Source of the DNA: Flavobacterium taihuense | GTDB taxonomy: Bacteria; Bacteroidota; Bacteroidia; Flavobacteriales; Flavobacteriaceae | Length of the DNA stretch: 64,000 nucleotides | Assembly (NCBI RefSeq): GCF_019351435.1 | Contig: NZ_JAHWYN010000003.1 | Coordinates: 186,001-250,000 of the forward strand | Direction: 5' to 3' | Shown here: positions 51,183 through 60,551 of the stretch, piece by piece | Layout: every line of letters begins with the position of its first letter | Position numbering within the stretch: the stretch's first letter is position 1 | Notes under the pieces: generated by a model | The model's database searches: none | Told to the model about the DNA's origin: nothing | Seen by the model: only the letters and a program-made list of their open reading frames with translations | Translations under genes and position numbers: made by a program

Positions 51183-51929
51183 TTAAGACAAAATATTCAT
51201 TTTCTTGATGAAATCTTTATAGGAATCGCTTAGGTTTATTTTGTAATTTCCTTTCAGAATAATAAGATTATCGGCCAGGATAATTTCTTCTATTTTATCA
51301 GCGTTTACGATATAGTTTCTGTGGGTCCGAATGAATTTTTCTTTATTGAGAAGGGTGCTGATTTTGGTCAGCGAAATCAAGATGACAAATTTTTCTTTCT
51401 CGGTTATGATGTTGCAATAACGGTCTTCAACTTCGATGTATAGAATGTCTTGAAGTGACACTTTCTTGAGTGCATTTTTCTTTTTGATGAACATATAATC
51501 ATTGCTGATTACTGTGTCTTGGTCTTCGCTCAGGAAAACATTAGTTTGTTCGTAGAATTTTTCGACAGCCATTTCTAGCGCATAGAGAATTTCCAATTCG
51601 TTGAAGGGTTTCATCAGGAAGCTGAAAGGCTTGGTGAGTTTGGCTCTCTCAAATATCTGGCGGTCTTGCGAACTGGTTAAAAACACGAAAGGTTTGGAGG
51701 CATTTGGAACAATATTAATGGTCTCGGCAAAGGTGATTCCATCTGGTTTTCCGTCGAGGAAGACATCGATTACGATGATGTCTACGGGGTTTTGGTAGAA
51801 TAAAGTCAGCGCATCAGTATAATTTCTGGCTACGCCCACAATGTTGTATTTATTGGCCAGTAAGACTTTGCTCAGTGCATCACTTTGCTCTGGGGTGTCT
51901 TCTATAATAAGTACATTGATGTTATCCAT
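51183..51929 (-). CDS. LytR/AlgR-family response regulator
   Basis: 248 residues: a receiver domain (1-120; acidic pair E10-D11, phospho-acceptor D55 in I-I-V-I-D-V, Lys in M-K-P-F) and a C-terminal LytTR DNA-binding domain (about 150-245; D-I-L-Y-I-E-V-E-D-R-Y-C-N-I and F-I-R-T-H-R-N-Y-I-V-N). It overlaps the kinase gene by eight bases and is surely its partner. The target promoters are unknown. Confidence 0.93.
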   Translation of the reverse strand: MDNINVLIIEDTPEQSDALSKVLLANKYNIVGVARNYTDALTLFYQNPVDIIVIDVFLDGKPDGITFAETINIVPNASKPFVFLTSSQDRQIFERAKLTKPFSFLMKPFNELEILYALEMAVEKFYEQTNVFLSEDQDTVISNDYMFIKKKNALKKVSLQDILYIEVEDRYCNIITEKEKFVILISLTKISTLLNKEKFIRTHRNYIVNADKIEEIILADNLIILKGNYKINLSDSYKDFIKKMNILS

Positions 51930-53664
51930 TTTGTTCTGTTTTTGGAAACGAAAGTATCATTTTGGTTCCTTTATTGAGCTCGCTTTCTATGGCTAGCGTT
52001 CCTCTGTTTTTCTTGATCATTTGTTTGCACAATTGCAAACCGAGCCCTGTGCCTATAATTTCCGAATTACTTTTCTTGGCCAATAACTCATTGTCTTCAA
52101 GCAATTCATTTATGGTGTCTTGGCTCATCCCTAAACCGTTGTCCTGAATCACAAGTTGACAAAAATTAGTATTTGTTTCTGTCGTATAGATCTTGATTTC
52201 TCCATTTTCATCAGAAAATTTAATGGCATTGTCCAGCAAGTTACGCAATACAATTTTTAACGAATCGAGATCCACGAAGATAAAACTATTTTTGGAAACA
52301 GCATTCTCAAAAGTAATGCCTTTATCAAGAAGTAGAGGCTTGTAATTGTATTCTATTTGTTGTACGATGGAATACAGATGCACCGAATCTTTATGAAAAT
52401 ACAATTGTTTGGTTTGCAACAACGCCCAATGGAGCAAGTTGTCGAGCAAACTGTATGCGCCGTTTGCAATCGCGCTGTTTTGATGAAGAAGTTGGTCGAG
52501 TTCGTTATAGTTTTTGGTTTCCAACGAAGTGGTTAATTTTGCATTGCTGGTTTTTAAGGCATTGACGGAGGAACGCAAATCGTGACTCACGATGGAGAAT
52601 AGTTGATCTTTAGTAGCGTTAAGTTCGTCTAATTTATTTTTTTGGGTAAGAATTATTTTACTGCTTTTTACTTTTTGGGCATAGACATAAACACCTCCTA
52701 TTAAAAGCAATAACAAAGCTAATACGGAATAAAATAAACCATTACGTTGCGTGTCTTTTAGCTTGCTCTCGATTTTAAGTACAGTGATCTGTTTTTGTTT
52801 TTGGGCTACAGCATATTTTTTCTCAAAGTCGGCAACTGCCCAGATTTTGTTTTGGTTGTTTAGAGAGTCTTTCCATTGCTCTGATTCTTTTCTGTAAGTC
52901 AATGCTTCTTTGAAGTTGCCCCTGTTTTCTTCTACAACTGCCATGTTTTTGGAGGCCGTTTGTTTTGTAGTTATATTATTTGCTTTTTTTGATAGTTCAT
53001 AGGACTTTTTAAAATAAAAAATAGCTAGATTGTCTTTATATTGCTCATAATATAAGTTTGCTAAATTCATGTACGATATGCAAATTTTATCATTGTTTTG
53101 TGTTTCTTGATTTATTCGCAACGTTTTAAGTAGGTAATTCTCTGCTTTTTCAAATTGTTTTAGAAAAATATAAGTCGTCCCAATTCCATTATAAGCATTT
53201 GCCAGACCAACAGTGTTATTTGATTTAACATATTGTTTTTCTGCAAGTTTAAAGTAATAAAGAGCATTGTCAAATTCTTTTAATTCAAGAAAAGAGGCTC
53301 CTAAAGTGAAATTTTTAAATGGTAAAAGCTCAAATGAATCGGACACTAAAAAAAACTCCTTTTTTGCTTCTTTGTAAAGTTTCTTGTTGAAAAAGCTTTC
53401 TCCTCTGAAGTAATGACAATAATCCGCTAGCTTTCTGTTATTGCTTATACTTAGCTGTTTCATGGAATAAATCAAAGTCGAATCCCAATCTTTTTTTAAA
53501 TAATAAGATTGGGATTTTATAAAATTGAGTTCTCCCTTAAACTCGATTAATTTTTGTTGAAGTATTTTTTTTTCAAATAAATTAGTCTTTTCAGATTGTG
53601 AAAAAAGAAAAAAAGGAGCTATTAAGAAGAAACAAAAAAAATAATATTTTAACTTTAAATTCAT
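51922..53664 (-). CDS. TPR-containing sensor histidine kinase
   Basis: 580 residues from the ATG at 53664, where a signal peptide starts (N-L-K-L-K-Y-Y-F-F-C-F-F-L). A periplasmic array of about five to six TPR-like repeats (residues ~45-290; e.g. A-N-A-Y-N-G-I-G-T-T-Y and K-A-E-N-Y-L-L-K-T-L-R-I) is followed by a membrane helix (S-V-L-A-L-L-L-L-L-I-G-G-V), a dimerisation/phosphoacceptor helix with F-S-I-V-S-H-D-L-R-S-S and a HATPase domain with N-L-L-D-N-A-I-K-F, D-N-G-L-G-M-S and G-T-G-L-G-L. It should phosphorylate the LytTR regulator it overlaps. The first gene of the operon ends one base before it. Confidence 0.92.
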   Translation of the reverse strand: MNLKLKYYFFCFFLIAPFFLFSQSEKTNLFEKKILQQKLIEFKGELNFIKSQSYYLKKDWDSTLIYSMKQLSISNNRKLADYCHYFRGESFFNKKLYKEAKKEFFLVSDSFELLPFKNFTLGASFLELKEFDNALYYFKLAEKQYVKSNNTVGLANAYNGIGTTYIFLKQFEKAENYLLKTLRINQETQNNDKICISYMNLANLYYEQYKDNLAIFYFKKSYELSKKANNITTKQTASKNMAVVEENRGNFKEALTYRKESEQWKDSLNNQNKIWAVADFEKKYAVAQKQKQITVLKIESKLKDTQRNGLFYSVLALLLLLIGGVYVYAQKVKSSKIILTQKNKLDELNATKDQLFSIVSHDLRSSVNALKTSNAKLTTSLETKNYNELDQLLHQNSAIANGAYSLLDNLLHWALLQTKQLYFHKDSVHLYSIVQQIEYNYKPLLLDKGITFENAVSKNSFIFVDLDSLKIVLRNLLDNAIKFSDENGEIKIYTTETNTNFCQLVIQDNGLGMSQDTINELLEDNELLAKKSNSEIIGTGLGLQLCKQMIKKNRGTLAIESELNKGTKMILSFPKTEQNG

Positions 53665-53665
53665 T

Positions 53666-54088
53666 TTAAGGAACTTGAGTTGAAGTACCTCTAGAAGTTT
53701 CAGGATCCAAGTTAACCATGAAAGATTCAATTTTAGTTATATTACCCACAGTAGGAGAGGTGTAATCCAGTTCTACGTACCACACATCGCAGGTTTCTGG
53801 GGTTTCCATGGAAAAATCATAATCGTAATTGATGGTCAAAACGCCGTCTTTTTCAACTGGTGGTTCCACAACAGGTGCATCAGGAATTTCAGAGTTCATG
53901 TATACTGTTGCTCTCACTTTTAGTGTCAATGGGCCTCCTTTTGGGGTGTAGAATTTTGCAGACACTAATGGGGCTACTGGGTAATTCACCTCACCTGATT
54001 CTAGGAAAGTAAAAGGAACGGCATTAATCTTGGTAGTTTGGATGGTCGGGTAAGGGGTAAAGGATAGTTCTTTTGTAGAATCGCACAT
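53666..54088 (-). CDS. Unknown small protein coupled to a two-component system
   Basis: 140 residues, ATG start, no signal peptide and no membrane helix. Beta-rich and proline-rich (I-P-D-A-P-V-V-E-P-P-V-E-K) with three Cys (two after the N-terminal one) and a Thr-rich end. I do not recognise a family. Its stop is one base from the kinase ATG, so it is translated together with the kinase and regulator. Possible roles are signal protein, kinase accessory factor or simply a co-regulated cargo; nothing in the sequence decides. Confidence 0.65.
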   Translation of the reverse strand: MCDSTKELSFTPYPTIQTTKINAVPFTFLESGEVNYPVAPLVSAKFYTPKGGPLTLKVRATVYMNSEIPDAPVVEPPVEKDGVLTINYDYDFSMETPETCDVWYVELDYTSPTVGNITKIESFMVNLDPETSRGTSTQVP

Positions 54089-54464
54089 AGTCAGTTTTTT
54101 AATTGGTTAATAGATACTAATTTTCACGTTAAAGATATTTTTTTTCTTTGAATAAAATGTAATGGTTTTATTTTTTTTGAATTATTCACTTTGAATTATG
54201 TGAAATAGTATTTTGTGATTGGTTTAACCGCAAAGTGAGCAAAGGTTTAGGTAAGGGACGCAAAGTTTTGTTTTGGCCACGGATTTGACGGAAGAAACTG
54301 ATTAACGAGGATTCTTTAATAGTTGATTTGTTGGGTTTTACCGCAAGGGGCGCTATGCTTTTTGTATTAGGAAGTGAGATTTGGATGCTGTTTTTCGATG
54401 TAGAGTTCTCGTTTTATGGTTGCGTGAGGGATAGAGCAAGGCGCCATAGCGCTCGTGATAGCCC

Positions 54465-54528
54465 GACCTTGTTGAGTAAAGGGGCTTTGTAAGCGATACT
54501 ATAGTAAGCCCCTTTACTCAACGAGGTC
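54465..54528. repeat. Long palindrome with 23-bp arms
   Basis: 54465-54487 pairs with 54506-54528 at 22 of 23 positions (the last is a G-T pair), around an 18-nt loop containing ACTATAGT. The flank reads GCGCTCGTGATAGCCC on the left and ACGTCCTAAT on the right. The interval 54089-54586 holds no gene I can support; apart from this palindrome it contains decayed GCAAAG-type repeats (54230-54270) and a terminator. Confidence 0.75.
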
Positions 54529-54544
54529 ACGTCCTAATAATGAT

Positions 54545-54578
54545 AAACCCCAAATCAAATGGATGAGTTGGGGTTTTT
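54545..54578. terminator. Terminator of the TonB-receptor operon
   Basis: AAACCCCAA (54545-54553) pairs with TTGGGGTTT (54568-54576), 11 bases past the stop of the last gene; T5 lies on the plus strand, so leftward efficiency is uncertain. Confidence 0.6.
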
Positions 54579-54586
54579 ACTGGTAT

Positions 54587-56335
54587 TTATTGTACTTCAA
54601 AAGTGTCTTTTAAAGAGACTGGAATCCCTTGGTCTGTAAAACCTTCTAGCGAAATTTCGAATGTTCCTGTTAGATCTGAGGTGTAAAAGGATATGGGATT
54701 TTCATTGCTAGCCAAGGTGAGTTGCGGTAGCCATAGCAATTGATAGCGATAGTCCGGAATTCTTTCGTTTTTGGATAAATCCGAGTAATCAATCTTGTAA
54801 TATACTTTTTTAGGTTGTGGTCTTAAAATAGCCGCTTTCATCATTGAAGATTCGCTTTGATTACTTTTGAAATCTTTATTAAAAGTGGTAAGGCATATCA
54901 ATCCATTAAATGATGTAGCCCCTACATAATATCTACCAGCGATTAAATCAATTTTGAATATATTCTTCATATTGTAATTGATTAAATCGTTTTGATTTTG
55001 CAATAACAAACCATCAATTAAAACCAATGCTGGTTCCGGTAACTGAGGAAAAACATTAGGATCCATGACATGTAAGTAATAGTTGTTGTTTAGCTGTTTC
55101 AAATATATTTCGGTTGCAACTTCAGTAATTGTCTCCTTTAATGTTTTAAATCTAGTATAATCATCCAGAATATATTCTTTTTCGAAAGAACTGTAAAACG
55201 GATCTACGTCAACTGGATTAATTAAATTATCTGTTTTTTTATAAAAATAAGCATTTTCAATTTGAGTAGAAATTGATCGGTTTAACAAGCTTTCCTTATA
55301 AAAGTATGAAAGATTTTCGTTGGCAGGGAAAATTAGTTTTGAATAATCTATTTGATGTGGATTGTCTAATGAAAGAGTGTAATAATCGGCATGGTCATCT
55401 ATTATCTGAACTATGATATTAGTGTTGTAATTTGCTTTGTTTATTGTGAAATTAAAAGCACCATTTGGGTCAGTCATTACAATCTTAAATGCAAAAGATT
55501 TTCCAGGTAATGAAAATGCAATTGCTATATTTTCTACTTTGCGATTAGGGTCTTTTGCTATAATTTTTCCAGATATATTCTCACCTCTAAGTTCAGGTAA
55601 AACGATATTGTTTTTTTGATTTTCTAAATCAATAATCGTTTTTTGATTTGTTAATAAAAAGTCTATCGGATTGACTGCTTTTTTTGATGGTAGACTGTCT
55701 ATTTTCCTTACAGATAAAGAGTATGTTCCATCTTTAAAAAGAGGATTTAGAGATTCAATTTTTAGATCAACCAATTCTCGGTTTGTAAATGTCTTTTTAT
55801 TAAGATTAAATTTTAGATTTTCACTACTTATGTTGTTGTCTTTTGAAATGATTTCATTTGTGCTGACAGCTAAATTTGAATTTCCCTGATTTGTTTTTAA
55901 AATGTTATCCGAAGCATTTTTTTCATCTGCTTTAAAAGGATTTATGATAGTGATGTCCATCTGAAAAAGATCTGACGTAGCTTTGTTAAGAATCCAACTG
56001 GTGTATCCTATAAGTTTGTATTTTCCTGTTTTTAGTGTTGTTGGAATAAAATATTCGCCTTGTCCGCATGAATTTTCTAGAACAATTTTAGTTTTTAAAA
56101 CTGGCTTTTTATTGCTGTCAACAAGTTCAACATAAGCTATTTTGCTCAAGACACTTGGAGTTTTGTCTGATGATTTTAAGCAATAAACCTTATAAAGGAG
56201 AGTTTCTCCCGAAACAAATGTTGAGGCATTCGCATGAAGGTATATAGATTCATCTACAACAACTGTTTTTTGTGCACTGATTAATTGTGTACTTATTAAA
56301 GCAAACAATGAAAGGATTTGTTTAATTCTTATCAA
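54587..56335 (-). CDS. Secreted macroglobulin-like (MG2-type) protein with a plug-like segment
   Basis: 582 residues from a TTG start, with a signal peptide (residues ~1-21, ending L-I-S-A-Q). Residues ~25-135 (H-A-N-A-S-T-F-V-S-G-E-T-L-L-Y-K-V-Y, then G-E-Y-F-I-P-T-T-L-K-T-G-K-Y-K-L-I-G-Y-T-S-W) look like an MG2 macroglobulin domain; a carboxypeptidase-regulatory-like segment follows (I-S-G-K-I-I-A-K-D-P-N). Near residues 435-480, A-L-V-L-I-D-G-L-L-L then I-D-L-I-A-G-R-Y-Y resembles the plug domain of TonB-dependent receptors. Last gene of the receptor operon; probably cell-surface, function unknown. Confidence 0.75.
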   Translation of the reverse strand: MIRIKQILSLFALISTQLISAQKTVVVDESIYLHANASTFVSGETLLYKVYCLKSSDKTPSVLSKIAYVELVDSNKKPVLKTKIVLENSCGQGEYFIPTTLKTGKYKLIGYTSWILNKATSDLFQMDITIINPFKADEKNASDNILKTNQGNSNLAVSTNEIISKDNNISSENLKFNLNKKTFTNRELVDLKIESLNPLFKDGTYSLSVRKIDSLPSKKAVNPIDFLLTNQKTIIDLENQKNNIVLPELRGENISGKIIAKDPNRKVENIAIAFSLPGKSFAFKIVMTDPNGAFNFTINKANYNTNIIVQIIDDHADYYTLSLDNPHQIDYSKLIFPANENLSYFYKESLLNRSISTQIENAYFYKKTDNLINPVDVDPFYSSFEKEYILDDYTRFKTLKETITEVATEIYLKQLNNNYYLHVMDPNVFPQLPEPALVLIDGLLLQNQNDLINYNMKNIFKIDLIAGRYYVGATSFNGLICLTTFNKDFKSNQSESSMMKAAILRPQPKKVYYKIDYSDLSKNERIPDYRYQLLWLPQLTLASNENPISFYTSDLTGTFEISLEGFTDQGIPVSLKDTFEVQ

Positions 56336-56549
56336 AATGAAGGTATTATGTTAGATGAAAAAGAAGTATTGTCTTTAATAAGCTTTATTTCTTGATATTC
56401 ATGCTCATTGGTTATAGTTACTTTTACTAATTATGCTTCTTTGGTAATATTTTTCTACAAATGGTATGGTTAATAACAATTGCTGATAGCTATATTCAAA
56501 AAAAGCAATGGATTGATTTTATTTTTTATTATGGTATTAATTTATTTTC

Positions 56550-57731
56550 TTAATCTGTCCAAAACGGAGGAACTACGTTTGATGAAAAAACGGTGCAGTC
56601 TCCACATGGAGCATTCACCATAATGTATTTCGGTTCGATATTTATTAATGTTAAACTGTTAATGGTAAGATTGTAAATCAATGTTCCTCCGACACATGGG
56701 GGATCACCTGCTCCCCAACAGTAATTAAAAAATTGATTACTGCAATCCGTGTAATATGGCGGTAAAGGTTCGCCTGGAAATAGGTCTTTATAATTAAAAA
56801 AAACTCTTTTTGATGAAACTGCTGATACATCAAAAAAACCAATGACTTTGGAATTTGAATCACTCATACATTTAATATTTCCATTTAGAAATCCGGGTTG
56901 TTTCGGAGATAAAACACTACCAGAGCTTGATATTTCTTTTAATGTTTTATAAAAAGTATATGATTCAATATTTTGTACATATTGTCGAACTAAAATGCTA
57001 TATCTGTGACTGATAATATAATTTTGATCACTAATAAATCTAATAGGAAAATCTACTCTGTCTTCCAGTAAGTTTGTAGTTGTATATTGTAATATGTCTG
57101 TTGAATTTTTGACAGTATAACAAATTTTTTTATTGGTCTCGTTAAGTACTTCCTCTACTTCTCTTGGTCCAATAACAACTAATTTAATAGGATACCATTT
57201 GGGTGTTATTATTTTGTATGCTTCTTCGTATTCATATCTGTAATATTTTGAAGTATTGACAGGATCATAACTTTTTACGTTAATTTGAACTCCCCTTCCT
57301 TCTTTTATGTCAGTAATAACTTCTGGTGTTACACTTTCTATTTCAGTTTCTGTCGTTAGTGTTTCATTTGATGATTGATACTTTTTTCCGTCAGTTGTTG
57401 CGATTTCAAGTGTATATTCAGTATTAGGTGATGGTCTAAATTTGGTTTCAGATATATATTTTCCTGCCGATTCCTTAAAATAAAATATATTTCCTTTATT
57501 GTCGTGAATATTTACATTAGCTCCAGCTACAGTTTTTATTTCTTCTTCTTCAAATTTTGAAGTTTTCGTAAGTTTTATCTCTTGATTTTTAAGTTCATTA
57601 GTAATTGTTGCTTCTACAACCAATGCTTCTTCATAGTTGTCTGTTTGGAGGTTGTAACTTTCGCTACAACTACTAATAATTAATGATAAAAATAAAAAAG
57701 GTACTATTTTAATTAGATATATAGATTTCAT
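56550..57731 (-). CDS. DUF4249 family lipoprotein
   Basis: 393 residues. The lipoprotein signal ends L-I-I-S-S-C (C22). The N-terminal part (E-A-L-V-V-E-A-T-I-T-N-E) and the V-A-G-A-N-V-N-I-H-D-N-K-G-N-I-F-Y-F block are typical of DUF4249 proteins, which in Bacteroidota accompany a TonB-dependent receptor, as here. The C-terminal third is Cys-rich (about six Cys near C-W-G-A-G-D-P-P-C and C-G-D-C). Probably a surface-exposed binding lipoprotein working with the receptor 28 bases upstream. Confidence 0.88.
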   Translation of the reverse strand: MKSIYLIKIVPFLFLSLIISSCSESYNLQTDNYEEALVVEATITNELKNQEIKLTKTSKFEEEEIKTVAGANVNIHDNKGNIFYFKESAGKYISETKFRPSPNTEYTLEIATTDGKKYQSSNETLTTETEIESVTPEVITDIKEGRGVQINVKSYDPVNTSKYYRYEYEEAYKIITPKWYPIKLVVIGPREVEEVLNETNKKICYTVKNSTDILQYTTTNLLEDRVDFPIRFISDQNYIISHRYSILVRQYVQNIESYTFYKTLKEISSSGSVLSPKQPGFLNGNIKCMSDSNSKVIGFFDVSAVSSKRVFFNYKDLFPGEPLPPYYTDCSNQFFNYCWGAGDPPCVGGTLIYNLTINSLTLINIEPKYIMVNAPCGDCTVFSSNVVPPFWTD

Positions 57732-57759
57732 GATTTTTAGAATATGTGGAATTCGATAT

Positions 57760-60546
57760 TTAAAATTTAAAATTATAAGTAATACTAGGCACTGGAATAG
57801 AAAAAATTGAAGTTTTGTATGCTTTTATTTTTCCAGCAGGATTTGTTACAAAATAAATTGAATATGGGTTATCTCGCCCTAAAACATTATAAATTGATAT
57901 GTTCCAAAAACTGTGTGCTAATTTTTTTATTTTATGATTTCCTTCTATATTAATTCCAATATCTAAACGTATGTAATCTGGGATTCTGTATTTATTTCTA
58001 TCACTATAAAGAGTATATTCTGCATCTCCATAATGATATGTCCCAATTGGAAAAGTAATAGGTCTCCCTGTTTGATATAAAAAGTTGGTAGATAAACTAT
58101 ATCGCTTTGTAAATTTATAATTTAAAACCGCACTTAAATCGTGAGGCTTATCAAAATTGGAAGCGAAGTATTCTCCATTATTTACTTTTTCTTCATTGTA
58201 TTGTCCATCTAATTTGACTAAAGACCTTGAATAAGTGTAACCGATCCACCCGTTTAGTTTTCCGATTTGCTTCTTTATTAAAAATTCAATACCGTAAGCT
58301 TTGCCTTCACCTTGTAAAAGCTCAGTTTCAACATTTTTATTTAGCAATAATTGAGCTCCAACTTTATAATCTAGAATATTATTTGATTTTTTGTAATATC
58401 CTTCTAAGCTAATTTCAAATTCATCATCATTTAGGTTTTTAAATAGGCCTAATGATATTTGTTGTCCGCTTTGAGGCTTTATATTAGTATCAGATAGTTT
58501 CCAAGTGTCATTGGGGGATTGTGTTACGTTACTTGATAATAAATGAATATACTGCCTTGTGAAATCATAGCCAGCTTTGATTGAAAAATCTTCAGTAAAA
58601 AAATAGCGTGCAGCTAAACGTGGCTCAAATCCGCCATATTTTTTTTCAATTTCATTATTATTGTAATGTTGAGTATTTATTACAGTAGCTTCATTAAGAG
58701 GTAATTCACTTTGGTAAATATTTACATCACTGGCTCCTAAAGCTGCATAGAAAGAATACCGTAGTCCTAAATCAATTAACAATTTATCACTCACTTTGTA
58801 ATTGTCAGAAAAATAAACACCTGATTCGAGTGCCTTTTCTTTGTCAATATCTATAGGAATTAAAGTTGCCTCTGTTTTTTTTGGATGTTGGTAACCTGGG
58901 TTAATATTGTATAATTTGCTAGCAATCCCGTATGAAAAATGATGTTTTTCATTGAAGAGGTAATTAAATTTTAGTTGAAATTGAGATTCATTTATTTTAT
59001 AACCAAAATCAAAAGCATTAATATCCTCAGAATCATAATTAATATTAAATTTATATTCGCTATTTGTAAAAATAAGAGATGCTTTATGATTTTTGTTAAA
59101 AGAATGATCCCATTTTACTGAAGCAAGTCGATTACTATATTTATAGATTGAATCAGAGTTAATACTGAAGCGGTCCTGGCTATAATACAAAGTAGCTTCT
59201 AAATTATTAGTTTTATTAATTGCATTATTATACTTAAGAATTCCGTCATAGAATCCAGCCTGACTATTTTTTAAGTTTTCGTCATCTAATGATTTTAAAA
59301 TCCAATCAGAATACGTTGCCCTTGCTCCAAAAAGGATGCTAGATTTGTTTTTCTCTATTGGAAGTGCAAAACTAAGGTTTGAAGTAATAGGGCCAATTGC
59401 TCCCTCTCCAGAAATCTTTTCTGGATTACCATTTTTTGTAGTAATGTCGAATACAGATGATAGTCTTCCTCCAAAATCAGCAGGAATACTTCCTTTGTAA
59501 ATGTCCGCTTTTTTTGCGGTGTAAGGGTTTATGGCCGAGAAAAAGCCTAAGAAATGCTGAGGATTATATAATACAGCATTGTCTAGAAGTATTAGGTTTT
59601 GATCTTCTTTTCCTCCTCTAACATTAAAACCTGCAGATCCTTCTCCTGTTGTTTTTATTCCAGGAAAAGTAGTCGCAATTTTTAATATATCTCTTTCTCC
59701 AAGAATTAGTGGAACATTTTTTATGTTTTCAATATCAATTGATACTAGTCCTGAAAGCACAGTCTCCGTCACTCTCTTTCCTTTCTTTTTAATTACGACT
59801 TCATCTAGTTGATTTGATTTTTCATTAAGATTAATATCAAAAGTACCGTCATTGTAAACCATTAAAGTTTTTGTAAATTCTTTATGAGTTAATGATTTTA
59901 TTTCTAAAACGTTCATTCCTCTTGGAAGTTGTAAAGAAAAATAACCGTTTGGATCACTTGAAGTAGAGATGTTTTTGTTTCTGATTTTTATATAGATATT
60001 TGCTTCAGGTTTGTTAGTTTCTTCGTTATTTATATGACCAGAAATAAGGTAATTTTTTTTAACTGATTCTTTATTTTCTTTACCAATAAAAATTACGGCA
60101 GTTTTTTTTGTTATACTATAGTTATTTAAAGAATCATATTGTTGGTAAAAAACAGGGTTTTCTATATTTTCTTCTAATTTTTCATTTTGGTTTGCAGGCG
60201 TGTCTGCGAAATAATTAGATGGCAATTTATCGTGTATTTGATTGTTAAGCGTTAAAATGATTTTCTTTTTAATAATAACAAAATTTAAGTCTGTCTTGTT
60301 GAGTATTTTTTCAAGTAACTCGTCTATTGTAATATTATTGTAATCTCCAGTGATTAAGGTTTTATTTGTCTCTACCCAAGTAGGATCAAAATAAAATTTA
60401 TAAAGAGTTGTGGTTTCAATGTTTTTTATAGCTGTTGCCAAAGATTCGTCTTTAAATTTTATAGAAAATTTTTCGTTAGAATTTTGAGCTATCAGAATGT
60501 TATTAGAAAGAAATAAAATAAATAAGAGGGATATAATTTTGTTCAT
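57760..60546 (-). CDS. TonB-dependent outer-membrane receptor with STN and carboxypeptidase-regulatory domains
   Basis: 928 residues, signal peptide 1-20 (I-L-I-A-Q). Order: STN domain (about 27-95, F-S-I-K-F-K-D-E-S-L), linker, CarboxypepD_reg-like domain (about 165-245, L-I-S-G-H-I-N-N), plug domain (about 270-370, with N-V-R-G-G-K-E-D-Q-N-L-I-L-L-D), then a 22-strand barrel ending V-P-S-I-T-Y-N-F-K-F. The STN domain is often linked to anti-sigma signalling, but no sigma/anti-sigma pair is adjacent. It imports an unknown large substrate using TonB energy. In an operon with a DUF4249 lipoprotein, not with a SusD homologue. Confidence 0.93.
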   Translation of the reverse strand: MNKIISLLFILFLSNNILIAQNSNEKFSIKFKDESLATAIKNIETTTLYKFYFDPTWVETNKTLITGDYNNITIDELLEKILNKTDLNFVIIKKKIILTLNNQIHDKLPSNYFADTPANQNEKLEENIENPVFYQQYDSLNNYSITKKTAVIFIGKENKESVKKNYLISGHINNEETNKPEANIYIKIRNKNISTSSDPNGYFSLQLPRGMNVLEIKSLTHKEFTKTLMVYNDGTFDINLNEKSNQLDEVVIKKKGKRVTETVLSGLVSIDIENIKNVPLILGERDILKIATTFPGIKTTGEGSAGFNVRGGKEDQNLILLDNAVLYNPQHFLGFFSAINPYTAKKADIYKGSIPADFGGRLSSVFDITTKNGNPEKISGEGAIGPITSNLSFALPIEKNKSSILFGARATYSDWILKSLDDENLKNSQAGFYDGILKYNNAINKTNNLEATLYYSQDRFSINSDSIYKYSNRLASVKWDHSFNKNHKASLIFTNSEYKFNINYDSEDINAFDFGYKINESQFQLKFNYLFNEKHHFSYGIASKLYNINPGYQHPKKTEATLIPIDIDKEKALESGVYFSDNYKVSDKLLIDLGLRYSFYAALGASDVNIYQSELPLNEATVINTQHYNNNEIEKKYGGFEPRLAARYFFTEDFSIKAGYDFTRQYIHLLSSNVTQSPNDTWKLSDTNIKPQSGQQISLGLFKNLNDDEFEISLEGYYKKSNNILDYKVGAQLLLNKNVETELLQGEGKAYGIEFLIKKQIGKLNGWIGYTYSRSLVKLDGQYNEEKVNNGEYFASNFDKPHDLSAVLNYKFTKRYSLSTNFLYQTGRPITFPIGTYHYGDAEYTLYSDRNKYRIPDYIRLDIGINIEGNHKIKKLAHSFWNISIYNVLGRDNPYSIYFVTNPAGKIKAYKTSIFSIPVPSITYNFKF

Positions 60547-60551
60547 TAGTT

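Noticed and set aside
54465..54528. Integron attC site
   Set aside because: GTTGAGT and ACTCAAC match the core-site pattern only because they are complementary parts of one long stem; they are not at the ends, and no integron integrase is seen.
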